Part shown: positions 25,957-34,485 of the stretch, piece by piece | Layout: every line of letters begins with the position of its first letter | Numbering within the stretch: the stretch's first letter is position 1 | Origin: VAZQ01 sp963785745 | Lineage (GTDB): Bacteria; Pseudomonadota; Alphaproteobacteria; Rhizobiales; Xanthobacteraceae | Reading direction: 5' to 3' | DNA: 64,000 nucleotides | Assembly: GCA_963785745.1 (NCBI GenBank) | Contig: CAWAWR010000024.1 | Span: 248,001-312,000 of the forward strand | Made by a program: the position numbers and the translations under genes | The notes under the pieces: model-generated | What the model was told of the DNA's origin: nothing | The model's database searches: none | What the model saw: only the letters and a program-made list of their open reading frames with translations

Positions 25957-26253
25957 GGTCCGCTTCTTCCGTTACCGACAGGCGGGAGCGCGACAGTCTC
26001 TCAGCCACCGGCGCCCAAAGGGCAGAGCCACGGCCGGTGATGAATAAACTCTAAAGCGATTTAGGCTTCGTCGCGATAACCCAAGTTATGCGGGAACCTC
26101 AACATTATGGCCGATTGAGCCACGAGCCTTCACGCACGCGCTCTTGTGGAACTTGTCGTCGTGAGACCCAACAATCGTTGGATTGCAGCCCTGTTGACGC
26201 CATACGCCGCCGCCAGCAAGCGGTCCTCTACGCACGTAACATCAAGGGGTATC

Positions 26254-26784
26254 ATGTTGACTAGACCAACGATAAGAACGTCGCTCATCATCCTTGCGGC
26301 CAGTGTTGTCGCAACAACTCAAGCTCAGGCTCATTCGTCGAACTGCACGCCACAGCATCTGCTGAGCGCGCTGCGGGAGGTCGAAGCCCAGTGCGGCTCT
26401 GCGAAAGTTGTTTCCGGGCATCGGCCTGGCGCAAGAATTCGCGGCACTGGCCGGGTATCGCAGCATTCATTCTGCAACGGCAGGAACGGCGCCATTGATG
26501 CCGTGTTCTCAAACCGCGCCTGCGCCCTCTCGGCATTGCGCAAGACCAACTACACGATCCTGACCTACGGATCGTCGTCACACATCCACATCGGCACCGA
26601 TGGCTGGGGCAGCGGCGGCAACGCTCGCATGGCTCGCAGGCAGCCGACACGGGTTCGTGCGGCGTCTCGGCAGCGGTCCAGCGTCCGCTCCGCCAGCAGG
26701 CAGCAATCGGGCGTTCGCGTTGCCCACAGGCAGGGAGCACGCGGTCAGAACCAATGGGGCGACGCAAACTGGTCCTCAGAGTGA
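26254..26784 (+). CDS. peptidase M15A-like secreted protein
   Basis: A 176-residue protein with a signal peptide (TSLIILAASVVATTQAQA) and a domain like peptidase M15A/YcbK-type carboxypeptidases: KVVSGHRPGARIRGTGRVSQ, HSFCNGRNGAIDAVF and SSSHIHIGTD. The expected zinc ligands His (SQHS), Asp (AIDAV) and His (HIHIG) are visible. The last 55 residues are arginine- and serine-rich repeats (RQPTRVRAASRQRSSVRSAS), likely disordered or envelope binding. AAGGGG precedes ATG 26254. Role: trimming peptidoglycan stem peptides, inferred from family. Confidence 0.75.
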   Translation: MLTRPTIRTSLIILAASVVATTQAQAHSSNCTPQHLLSALREVEAQCGSAKVVSGHRPGARIRGTGRVSQHSFCNGRNGAIDAVFSNRACALSALRKTNYTILTYGSSSHIHIGTDGWGSGGNARMARRQPTRVRAASRQRSSVRSASRQQSGVRVAHRQGARGQNQWGDANWSSE

Positions 26785-26814
26785 TGAGTCCTGCGAGGTG
26801 AGCCCTCGTGAAGG

Positions 26815-26848
26815 AGCCGCCCGGTTCGCAGCCGGGCGGCTTTTTTTT
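26815..26848 (+). terminator. Rho-independent terminator after the M15-like gene
   Basis: AGCCGCCCGG at 26815-26824 pairs with CCGGGCGGCT at 26832-26841, followed by eight T residues. A classic strong terminator. Confidence 0.93.
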
Positions 26849-26850
26849 AC

Positions 26851-26891
26851 GCACAAAGAAAAGGCCCGCCGTCGAGTTACGACAGCGGGCC
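26851..26891 (-). terminator. minus-strand terminator with no known upstream gene
   Basis: GGCCCGC at 26863-26869 pairs with GCGGGCC at 26885-26891, and GTCG with CGAC inside, around AGTTA. Read on the minus strand, the hairpin is followed by TTTTCTTTG. No coding gene on that strand lies upstream for over 1 kb. Confidence 0.7.
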
Positions 26892-27142
26892 AAGGGACTT
26901 GGGGTGTCATCCAGGGAGGACTGACGCGCGGCAATCTACGGATGCCGGCGGTGCTGTCAGTCATCCTGATGTATGGGATGCCCCATACAAACGTCCCGAC
27001 GTCAATTCTTCGTCAACCCTTCTCGGCGCTCCGCCCCCTCGTGTTGTCGATGGGGACATGCAAATCTCGGAGGACATCACGCCTCGCGAGAACGATGAAA
27101 CGCGTGCGGCGCGTTTGCATATTGAGAACCGAGGAAGGCCCC

Positions 27143-28111
27143 ATGAAACCCGCCACCGGCGTCGTCTCCCTCCTGATCGCCCTCGCAGCGCTCGCTTCGC
27201 CGGCGTCCGCCGAAGACGCCTACCCGTCGCGGCCGGTCAGCATGGTGGTGCCGATCGCGCCGGGCGGCGGGCTCGATGCGGTGGCGCGGTTCGTGGGCCG
27301 GACATTCCAGGCGGCGCTGGGCCAGCCGGTCGTCATCGAGAACCGGGCGGGCGGCTCGCAGAACATCGGCATCCGCCTGGCTGCCAAGGCCGCGCCGGAC
27401 GGCTACACGCTGCTCTATTCGAGCAACACCATCACCATCAATCCGGCGCTGTTCACGAACCTCGGCTATGACGTCAACAGCGACCTCGTGCCGATCGGCA
27501 AGGCGGCGTCGTTGCCGCTGCTGATCGTCGGCCGCGCCGCGTCGCCCTACAAGACGCTCGGCGAGTTGATCGCTTATGCCAAGGCCAATCCCAACAAGCT
27601 GTCCTACGCCTCGCCCGGGACGGGAACGCCGCATCACCTCGGCATGGAATTGCTGAAGAGCGCGGCCGGCATCGACATCCAGCATGTGCCCTACAAGGGC
27701 GCGGCGCCGGGACTGACCGACCTGCTCGGCGGCACCGTTCCGCTCCTGGTCACGACGGCGGCGCCGGTCGGCGCGCAGCTCGAAACCGGCGAGCTCCGCG
27801 CCTTCGCGACGCTCGACGCGACACGGCTCGGCGACTATCCGAACGTACCCGCGGTGAGCGAAACGCTCCCGGGCTTCGAGGTTGGAGTCTGGCATGGCGT
27901 GTTCGCGCCGGCCGCAACGCCGCAAGGGATCGTCGCCAAGCTCACGCGCGTGCTCGAAGGCGTCGTCAAGGATCGCGCGCTCGCCGCGCAATTGAACAAG
28001 ATCGGCGTGCTCGCATCCTGGGCTCCGCCGGCGGAGCTGCGAGTGACCATCAAGAACGAACAGGCGGCCTGGGCGACGGCTATCAAGAAGGCCGGGATTC
28101 AAGTGAAGTAA
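27143..28111 (+). CDS. Bug/TctC-type receptor
   Basis: A 322-residue periplasmic receptor: signal peptide MKPATGVVSLLIALAALASP, then YPSRPVSMVVPIAPGGGLDA, VVIENRAGGSQNIGIRLAAK and HVPYKGAAPGLTDLLGGTVP, all typical of the Bug family. Two Asp/Gly-rich loops near residues 40 and 170 normally bind the two water-bridged carboxylates. GAGGAAGG precedes ATG 27143; the longer upstream frame crosses a terminator and is rejected. It converges with another Bug gene, 27 bases apart. Ligand unknown. Confidence 0.9.
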   Translation: MKPATGVVSLLIALAALASPASAEDAYPSRPVSMVVPIAPGGGLDAVARFVGRTFQAALGQPVVIENRAGGSQNIGIRLAAKAAPDGYTLLYSSNTITINPALFTNLGYDVNSDLVPIGKAASLPLLIVGRAASPYKTLGELIAYAKANPNKLSYASPGTGTPHHLGMELLKSAAGIDIQHVPYKGAAPGLTDLLGGTVPLLVTTAAPVGAQLETGELRAFATLDATRLGDYPNVPAVSETLPGFEVGVWHGVFAPAATPQGIVAKLTRVLEGVVKDRALAAQLNKIGVLASWAPPAELRVTIKNEQAAWATAIKKAGIQVK

Positions 28112-28138
28112 CTGACATGCAGTAAGCAAGCCGCACCG

Positions 28139-29099
28139 CTACTCCGGCTTCAGGCCGGCGGCCTTTGCGACTTTGTCGGTCTCCTCGACCTTGGCGCGCA
28201 GATAGGCGGCGAACTCTTCCGGCGTGCCGCCGACGCGCTCGACGCCGAGATCGGCGAGCCGCTTGCGGATCGCCGGATCGTCGAGGCCTTTGTTGATGGC
28301 GGCGTTGAGCCGATCGATGACCGGGCGCGGCGTTGCGATGGGCGCAAGGATGCCGAGCCACGAGCTCGAACTCGTAGCCGGGCACGCTGTCGGCGATCGC
28401 CGGCAGGCCGGGAAGCACGGCTGAGCTCTTACGCGTGCCGACCGCGATCGCCTTGAGCTCGCCCGAGCGGATTTGGCCGAGCACCGCGGGCGCGTTCTCG
28501 AACTGCACCTGGATGCGGCCCGCGATGAGGTCGATCAGCGCCGGCCCGGTGCCGCGATAAGGAATGTGCGTGATGTCGACGCCGGCCATCGCCTTGAACA
28601 GCTCGGCGGCGAGGAAGTTGAAGGAGCCGATGCCGGCCGAGCCGTAGCTGATCGTGCCCGGCTTCGCGCGCGCCAGCGCGATGAGGTCGGCGACCGACTT
28701 GACCGGCATGTCCTTGTTGACGATGAGCACGGCCGGACTGGTGGTGATCTGCACGACCGGCGCGAAGTCGCGCAGCACGTTGTAGGGGACGTTCTTCTGG
28801 ATGTGCGGATTGATCGTGATCGACGGCGTCGCGCTCAGGATGGTGTAGCCGTCCGCCGCCGCCTTCGCGCCCTGCCCGGTGCCGATCGATCCGCCGGCGC
28901 CGCCGACGTTCTCGACCACGACCGTGCCCTTCAACTGCTCGGAAAGAACCTGGCCGAAGATGCGCGACAGCGTGTCGGTGCCGCCGCCGGCCGCAAACGG
29001 CACGATGAACCGGATCGGACGCGACGGATAGTCCTGCGCCTGCGCCGCGCCGAGCGAGAGAATGGCAGCAAGTGCCGCGACCGCGAATGTGCGAACCAT
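28139..29099 (-). pseudogene. Bug/TctC-type receptor, one frameshift
   Basis: Signal peptide MVRTFAVAALAAILSLGAAQ and family blocks (YPSRPIRFIVPFAAGGGTDT, VVENVGGAGGSIGTGQGAKA, HIPYRGTGPALIDLIAGRIQ) run to GYEFEL. One extra base at 28361 then breaks the frame; without it the sequence continues WLGILAPIATPRPVIDRLNA, DPAIRKRLADLGVERVGGTP and ends AAGLKPE with TAG at 28139-28141. The repaired protein is about 320 residues and full length. Seen otherwise, the frame reads through into the convergent gene. Confidence 0.85.
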
Positions 29100-29211
29100 T
29101 CGTTTCCCCTTTTTACCGGCCGTCTGCGGTGAATGCGGCGGCCTTAGGCGTTGACGTCGCGCCGTCCTGCCGCCATCACCATCGGACGCGATAGCGAGCA
29201 GGAGTGAAGCG

Positions 29212-30027
29212 ATGAAGATCTGGTATCAAAGCATGAGCCGCTTTCAGACCAAGTGGAAATCCTACCCCAAGTATCTGCGGCAAATTCTCGACCAGGTCAA
29301 AGACCCCGACACCGAGATCGAGATCCACGGCATCACCAAGATCGGCGGTTTCGCCGACCAGTACCGCTACCTCGAATTTCTGGAGACCGGCGAGGTGATG
29401 GAGAACGTGCACACCGCCATGGCGCAGGGCTTCGACGCCTTCCTGATCGGCAATATCGCCGATCCGGGGCTGCGCGAGTGCCGCGAGATCGCGAACTTCC
29501 CGGTGCTCGGCCTGTGCGAGACGAGCCTGCACGTCGCCTGCATGATGGGCGCGAACTTCTCGCTGGTGACCATCAACGAGAAGTTCACGCCGCGCATCGT
29601 CGAGAATGTCGTGCACTACGGCCTCAAGGACCGGCTCGCCGCCGTCAACCGCATGAAGACCGACCGCATCCTCAACCTCGACGAAGGCTTCGAGAACGCG
29701 GACGTCCAGCGCGATCTCATCGGCCAGTTCCAGACAGCGGCGAAGGCCAACACCGATGCCGGCGCCGAGGTGGTGATCGCGGCCGGCGGCGTGGTGATGG
29801 CGCTGCTGGCGCACGCCGGCGTCTATACGACGCCGTCCGGCGCGCCGATCCTCAACGGCATTACGACCTTGGTGAAGATGGGCGAGATGGCGGTGAAGCT
29901 CGACCGCATCATGGGCGGCACCTTCACCAGCAAGCGGCTGCAATATGCGCCGCCTGGCCCTGACCAGATCGCCGAGATCCGCGAATACTACGGCGCCAAC
30001 ATCTATCCGACGGTCAAGCCGAAGTGA
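29212..30027 (+). CDS. Asp/Glu/hydantoin racemase-fold protein
   Basis: A 271-residue cytoplasmic protein. The fold is shown by ADPGLRECREIANFPVLGLC, GAEVVIAAGGVVMALLAHAG and the C-terminal GAPILNGITTLVKMGEMAV. Racemases of this family use two cysteines; here the position normally LGCAGM reads AAGGVV, and the first reads IGNIADPG, so neither has cysteine. Cys106-type residues in GLCETS remain. It may be a decarboxylase, isomerase or hydrolase of the same fold. AGGAG lies 8 bases before ATG 29212. It is divergent from the broken receptor gene. Confidence 0.78.
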   Translation: MKIWYQSMSRFQTKWKSYPKYLRQILDQVKDPDTEIEIHGITKIGGFADQYRYLEFLETGEVMENVHTAMAQGFDAFLIGNIADPGLRECREIANFPVLGLCETSLHVACMMGANFSLVTINEKFTPRIVENVVHYGLKDRLAAVNRMKTDRILNLDEGFENADVQRDLIGQFQTAAKANTDAGAEVVIAAGGVVMALLAHAGVYTTPSGAPILNGITTLVKMGEMAVKLDRIMGGTFTSKRLQYAPPGPDQIAEIREYYGANIYPTVKPK

Positions 30028-30035
30028 GGACAGCG

Positions 30036-30581
30036 TCAGGCGGCGGCGCGATCCGATGCGAGCATCGCGTAGCGCGCCTCGGTCCACCAGCGGCCCTGCG
30101 CAAAAACGCACTCGCGCGCCACGCCTTCGCGCTGCATGCCGATCTTCTCCAGCACGCGGATGCAGGGATGGTTCTCGAGCGCAACGTCGGCCTCGATGCG
30201 GTTCAGATGGACGTCGCCAAAGCCGAAGTCGAGTATCGCGCAGGCAAGCTCGGTACCGTAGCCACGGCTGCCGTGGGAAGCCACAACCCGGAGGCCAAGG
30301 CTCGCGATCGCGGGATGCGAACGCCCGAGCGAAACACCGCCGATCACGCTGCCGTCGCTCTTGAGCCGCGCCACATAGTCGTAGATGCGCCGCCGCTCGC
30401 CATCGCCGCGATACTTGAGGTAGTTGGCGATCCGCTCCACGACATTGGTGAATTCCGCAGGCTCGACCGCCTGATAAAGCCACTGCGTCGGCGAGTTCTG
30501 CCATGCTGCTTGGATCGCCGGCGCGTCCTCCAGCGACAGTTCGCGCAGGATCACGCGCGTGGTTTCGAGTTCAGGCAGCAT
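30036..30581 (-). CDS. GNAT N-acetyltransferase (RimJ/RimL type)
   Basis: A 181-residue protein with an Acetyltransf_3 domain: LETTRVILRELSLEDAPAIQ at the N-terminus, GLRVVASHGSRGYGTELACA holding the acetyl-CoA loop (R/Q-x-x-G-x-G/A type), and LNRIEADVALENHPCIRVLE, KIGMQREGVARE at the end. These features place it with the ribosomal-protein or small-molecule acetylases. ATG 30581 is chosen because the domain starts there. Substrate unknown. It ends 9 bases before the stop of the racemase-fold gene. Confidence 0.88.
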   Translation of the reverse strand: MLPELETTRVILRELSLEDAPAIQAAWQNSPTQWLYQAVEPAEFTNVVERIANYLKYRGDGERRRIYDYVARLKSDGSVIGGVSLGRSHPAIASLGLRVVASHGSRGYGTELACAILDFGFGDVHLNRIEADVALENHPCIRVLEKIGMQREGVARECVFAQGRWWTEARYAMLASDRAAA

Positions 30582-30660
30582 CGCGGCACCGGCGGTCCCG
30601 TTACAGTTCGACAGTAATGGGTCGCGGTGAGGAGGCGCCGGGTTCAACCGCCAGCCTGTG

Positions 30661-30882
30661 TCACAGTCCTGCCGCTTTGCGGAGCGCCGCGTTGATGCGG
30701 TCCTGCCAGCCCGGGCCATCTTCCTGGAAGACATCGAGGACGTCGCGGTCGATGCGCAGCGACACCATTTCCTTGACGCCCGGCGGCGACTGGGTTTTCG
30801 GCATCGGCTCCGGCAGTTTGGTCGTCGCCTTCTTGAACATCGCTTCGGCGGCGTCTCGCGTATCGTTCGGTCGTCGTGCCAT
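30661..30882 (-). CDS. BrnA-family antitoxin, apparently orphan
   Basis: A 73-residue protein matching the BrnA/DUF4415 antitoxin pattern: KEMVSLRIDRDVLDVFQEDG, PGWQDRINAALRKAAGL, a ribbon-helix-helix fold that represses its own operon and binds the RelE-fold toxin BrnT. AAGGAGGG lies 7 bases before ATG 30882. BrnT is normally encoded just upstream on the same strand; no such frame is found in the 250 bases before this gene. It may be a solitary antitoxin or regulator. Confidence 0.8.
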   Translation of the reverse strand: MARRPNDTRDAAEAMFKKATTKLPEPMPKTQSPPGVKEMVSLRIDRDVLDVFQEDGPGWQDRINAALRKAAGL

Positions 30883-31136
30883 TCACGCCCTCCTTATGTC
30901 AGATCGCCTATCGTTTGGCTGCCACCGCTTGCGCCGACCAATGCCGGACAATAACCTGTACGAATAATTTCCATTGAATTCCATCGTGCATCATCCGTGC
31001 GCAAATTCCTCGTGCGCCCGGCAATCGCGGACAGAGGCTAAAATCCTGCGGTCTGTCGACGCATATGCGTCGATTTCCACGTTCGTGCGTTGTCCCGGTG
31101 ATCCCAATTTCAGGGATTTTGCACACGGGACCGACA

Positions 31137-31634
31137 ATGGACCTCTCCCTCCTCGACGTCACCTTGCGGCTCGGCGCCGCCGCACTGGCGGGCGCCGCCA
31201 TCGGCGTCAACCGTGACCTCACCAACAAGCCGATCGGTATGCGCACACTCGGGCTCGTCGCGCTCGGCGCCGCTTCCGTTTCGGTCGCAGTCATCGAGGT
31301 CGAAGGCATGGCCGAAAACGCGGACGCCATGAGCCGCGTGGTGCAAGGCATCATTCAGGGCGTGATGGCGGGCATCAGCTTCATCGGCGCGGGCGTGATC
31401 CTGCGCGACACGAAGGCGCGAACCGTCGAAGGCCTGACCACGGCCGCAACCGTATGGGTCACGGCCGCGCTCGGCATCGCCTGCGGTCTCGGGCGCTGGG
31501 ACGTGGTCGTCGTCGGCGTGACGATCGCCCTCATACTCCTAGTTGCCGTGGCGTGGGTCGAAACCCTCGTAGGCAAGGCCGGCGGTTCGCAAGCGCCAAC
31601 GCAGGCCGACAACTCCGGTTCGCGCCCTCAATAG
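31137..31634 (+). CDS. MgtC/SapB-family membrane protein
   Basis: A 165-residue inner-membrane protein. LRLGAAALAGAAIGVNRDLT, KPIGMRTLGLVALGAASVSV and AGISFIGAGVILRDTKARTV match MgtC/SapB, with four to five helices; GLTTAATVWVTAALGIACGL is the family signature. MgtC supports growth at low Mg2+ and survival in host phagosomes by acting on the F1Fo ATPase; other members lack a defined role. ATG 31137 is preferred to 31065. Its stop overlaps the stop of DUF3551 by 7 bases. Confidence 0.88.
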   Translation: MDLSLLDVTLRLGAAALAGAAIGVNRDLTNKPIGMRTLGLVALGAASVSVAVIEVEGMAENADAMSRVVQGIIQGVMAGISFIGAGVILRDTKARTVEGLTTAATVWVTAALGIACGLGRWDVVVVGVTIALILLVAVAWVETLVGKAGGSQAPTQADNSGSRPQ

Positions 31635-31909
31635 CCGCGACCGGTCGTGGTCGGCGCTGGCCTGGAGCGCTTGCCTTCGATCCGGTCCCAGGCCAAAGCG
31701 GGATTCTGCGTGCAGCCGTCGGTGCCGCCGCCCATGGCCGCGCGGCACTGCTGCAGCGTGTGATAGGCGCAATCGAGAAGGCCGCCGCCCGGCCCGCCGC
31801 GCCCGGCTTGCAGGCACCAGGGCCGGGGTTCGCGTTGCGCGTAGGCCAGGTCAGTGGCGATCGGCAGGGCTATCGTCAGGGTCGCAAGGCCGATCAGAAC
31901 GATGCGCAT
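31628..31909 (-). CDS. DUF3551-family secreted protein
   Basis: A 93-residue exported protein: signal peptide MRIVLIGLATLTIALPIATD cleaved near AYAQ, then REPRPWCLQAGRGGPGGGLL, DCAYHTLQQCRAAMGGGTDG and CTQNPALA. The four cysteines and YHTLQQC-A...G match DUF3551, a group abundant in Bradyrhizobium with unknown function. AGGAGG lies 6 bases before ATG 31909. Confidence 0.9.
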   Translation of the reverse strand: MRIVLIGLATLTIALPIATDLAYAQREPRPWCLQAGRGGPGGGLLDCAYHTLQQCRAAMGGGTDGCTQNPALAWDRIEGKRSRPAPTTTGRGY

Positions 31910-31971
31910 GAATGCCTCCTGTTTCGCGGGCCGCGGACGGCCCGATACAGAGATAAACACCGCAGCTAGCC

Positions 31972-33272
31972 TTAATAAGGTCCTCGCCAGCGTTCTTTTT
32001 TGATCGGGGGCTGCGTCCCGTCCTTGGGGACGCCTGCCGGAATCAACGCCCGCGGGCGACGTTGGCGCTGTCGTGTCGGGACGCCGAATTCGTTGCCGCA
32101 CACCTCGGCTAGCGCGGCGACGCCCTCGCGGATCTCGTCCAGCGTCGGGCTCGCGAAGCAGAGCCGCATCCAGCTCTTGCTGTGGGCCTTGTCGACCGAC
32201 CATTCCGGCCCGGGATTGATCGCGACCCCGGCCTTGAGCGCCGGCTGGTAGAGCTTCAGCGTGTCGACATTGTCGGGCAGCTTCACCCACAGGAAGATGC
32301 CGCCTTTGGGCTCCTCGAACTCGGCCGAGGTGCCGAACTGCTCGTCGAGCGCTTCCATCAGCGTGTCGAGCTTCACGCGCAGCCCGCGCGAGAGATCGCT
32401 GACGTGCGAGGCGAAATGCGGCGCGCAATATTCCGCAAGCACCATCTGCTCGAGCGCGCCGGAGCCGCGCGTCGGTCTTGATCGACAGCGCGCGCGACAG
32501 CACGTCCCAGCCGGCGACGATGTAGCCGACTGCGCAGCGCCGGCGCGATCGACTTCGAGAACGAGCCGATATGCACGACGCCGCCGTTCCGGCTCATGGC
32601 GTAGATCGCGGGCGGACGCTTGCCGTCCCAGATCAGGTCGGCATAGCAGTCGTCCTCGAACACCGGCACGCCGTGCGCCTCCGACAGCTTCAGCAATTCG
32701 GCGCGGCGGGATTCCGGCATGATGCTGCCGGTCGGGTTCTGCACGGTCGGGATGGTGTAGATGTATTTCGCGCGGATGCCGCGATGCTTGAGGTCGTCGA
32801 GCGCGTTCGACAGCGCGTCCATGCGCATGCCGTCGCGGTCGAGCGGGATGCCGATGGTGTTGACGCCGAGCCTGGTCAGCCGGTTGATCGAGCCCTGGTA
32901 GCATTCCTGCTCGATGATCGCGGTGTCGCCGCGCGCGAGGAACACGCCATTGACGAGATCGATCGCCTGCAACGAGCCCGAGGTGACGAGGATGTCCTCG
33001 GCGGTGCAGGCGATGCCGGCGTCGCGCTTGAGCTTCTGCGTCAGGAAGTCGCGCAGCGGCCGGTAGCCTTGCGGGCCGTGCGCGAGCCCGTAGGTCGCGA
33101 GCGTGTGCCCCTCGCGCTGCAAGCACCGCGGTCGAGGCCGCGATCAAGCCCGTCGACCGGCACCTGATCGGCATCATTGTTGCCGCCGATGAAATTGTAT
33201 TTTGCGAGCCCGGACCACTTCGCCTGCCGGCGCCGGCAGGCCGGGCCTGAACAGGGGCGCATAGTCGAACAT
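31972..33272 (-). pseudogene. PLP-dependent aminotransferase (class I/II), five frameshifts
   Basis: The fold is that of LysN/MocR-type aminotransferases: YGLAHGPQGYRPLRDFLTQK, EDILVTSGSLQAIDLVNGVF, GSFSKSIAPALR (the SFSK lysine binds PLP) and LVWVKLPD-like end KGGIFLWVKLPDNVD. Five single extra bases interrupt it (about 33224, 33146, 33121, 32531, 32467); removing each restores family sequence, e.g. ALRVGYIVAGWDVLSRALSI and KTDAGSGALEQMVLAEYCAP. The likely start is ATG 33272 (MFDYAPLFRPGLPAPA). With repairs it is a full aminotransferase of about 430 residues. Confidence 0.82.
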
Positions 33273-33291
33273 TTGTGGAGGCCATGCGCGC

Positions 33292-34229
33292 TCACTTTCC
33301 CTGCAGATACTGGTCGAAAAACGCGATCGAAGTCCGCGACCGCCTGCCGCTGCACCGCATCTGGCTCGTATGACCCCCGCCCCGTTCCGTCGCACATAGA
33401 CGAAGCCGTGCACGTCGTGCTCGTAGGTCGCCCAGCGTGCGTCCTTGCCGAGCTCGATGAGCAGGTCGTAGCAGACGCGGAAGATGCCCTGCAGCTCGTC
33501 CGAGTTGCGGCCCTGCACGAAGATCGGCGTGTTGATCGGCGCCATGCGCGCCCGCGCCACGTCCTCGGTGATGCGCGGGCGCACCTTCTCCGGCTCGCGC
33601 ATCAGCATGCGCTCGACGTCGAGCAGCCCGGTTTCAGGATTGATGCGCGCGGTGGCGTCGGGCCGAAGCCGCAGGAATTCGTGCGCCGCCGGCTCGCACG
33701 CGATCATGGCGCGCACGCCGTGATATTCGGACGCGATCTTAAGCGCCATCTCGCCGCCGTGGCTCATGCCCATGTAGAAGATCAGGTCGGGCACGATGAA
33801 CGGCAGCGTCTTCATGTATTCGACGATCGAGATGACGTCCTCGTATTCCAACGGCCCGCGGTTGAGCAGCTGCCGCCGCTGGCGCTTGTCTTCAACGAGC
33901 TTGCCGATCTTGTCGTAGGCGTAGTCGACCTCGGCGCGATAACGCAGCCATGCAACCGCATAGCCGGCCTTGAGGAATTCCTCCTGGGTCCAGCTCACGT
34001 TCTGGGTGAAGTCGCGCACCACCGCCATGCCGCCGCCGCCATTGCCGGACGCAAACAGCACCAGCGGAAACGGCCCCTGCCCATGTGGCGTGCGCAGGCC
34101 GATCGGCGCGTAGACGCCATCGATCAGCTCGACATACATCAGTTGCACGGGAATGTCGGAGCCGCGCACCGGCTCGGTGACGACGACGTGCTGCGGATCG
34201 ATGTCCGCCGCTTGAGCTTCCCCCGGCAT
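33292..34229 (-). pseudogene. alpha/beta hydrolase (dienelactone hydrolase/prolyl oligopeptidase type), two frameshifts at the end
   Basis: From ATG 34229 (GGGGAG upstream) the frame gives IGLRTPHGQGPFPLVLFASG, the nucleophile elbow GMSHGG (IFYMGMSHGGEMALKIASEY) and THEHDVHGF with the likely catalytic His (ATYEHDVHGFVYVRR). Near the C-terminus extra bases at about 33371 and 33330 break it; repaired, it ends AGVYEPDAVQRQAVADSIAF, FDQYLQGK and TGA at 33292-33294. About 310 residues. No signal peptide. Substrate unknown. The stop lies 20 bases before the aminotransferase start, so they may be cotranscribed. Confidence 0.8.
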
Positions 34230-34261
34230 TGATTGGCACTCCCCGGACTGCGTAAGCGATC

Positions 34262-34330
34262 GTAGCCCGGATAGAGCATAAAGCGCGTTCACGCGCGTCT
34301 GCAACGCGCTATGGCGCAATCCGCGCGGCA
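34262..34330. repeat. composite REP element
   Basis: An outer arm GTAGCCCGGAT and AATCCG pair enclose CATAAAGCGCGTTCACGCGC and GTCTGCAACGCGCTATGG. The inner part matches the 14736 element, with both stems altered on both sides (GGGCG/CGCCC to GCGCG/CGCGC; GCCCGTC/GACGGGC to GCGCGT/ACGCGC), keeping pairing. Confidence 0.75.
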
Positions 34331-34416
34331 GCTCCGCTCGGCAACCTCGCGACCATCCGTTTGGATGATTGCAGCGACGGCGGCAACTTGATTGCTGTCA
34401 GGTCTCAGACTGCTTG

Positions 34417-34445
34417 TTGATCACCTGCATCAGCCGACTACTATA
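34417..34445 (+). promoter_or_regulatory. possible sigma-70 promoter of tyrosinase
   Basis: TTGATC at 34417-34422 and a TATATA or TACTAT box at 34439-34447 (spacing 16-19 depending on the choice) lie 40 bases before the tyrosinase start, in an AT-rich stretch that stands out. The match is imperfect and no transcript data are available. Confidence 0.3.
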
Positions 34446-34485
34446 TATAGCTAAAGTTGCATCGACGCGACGGGAGGGCTTCGCC

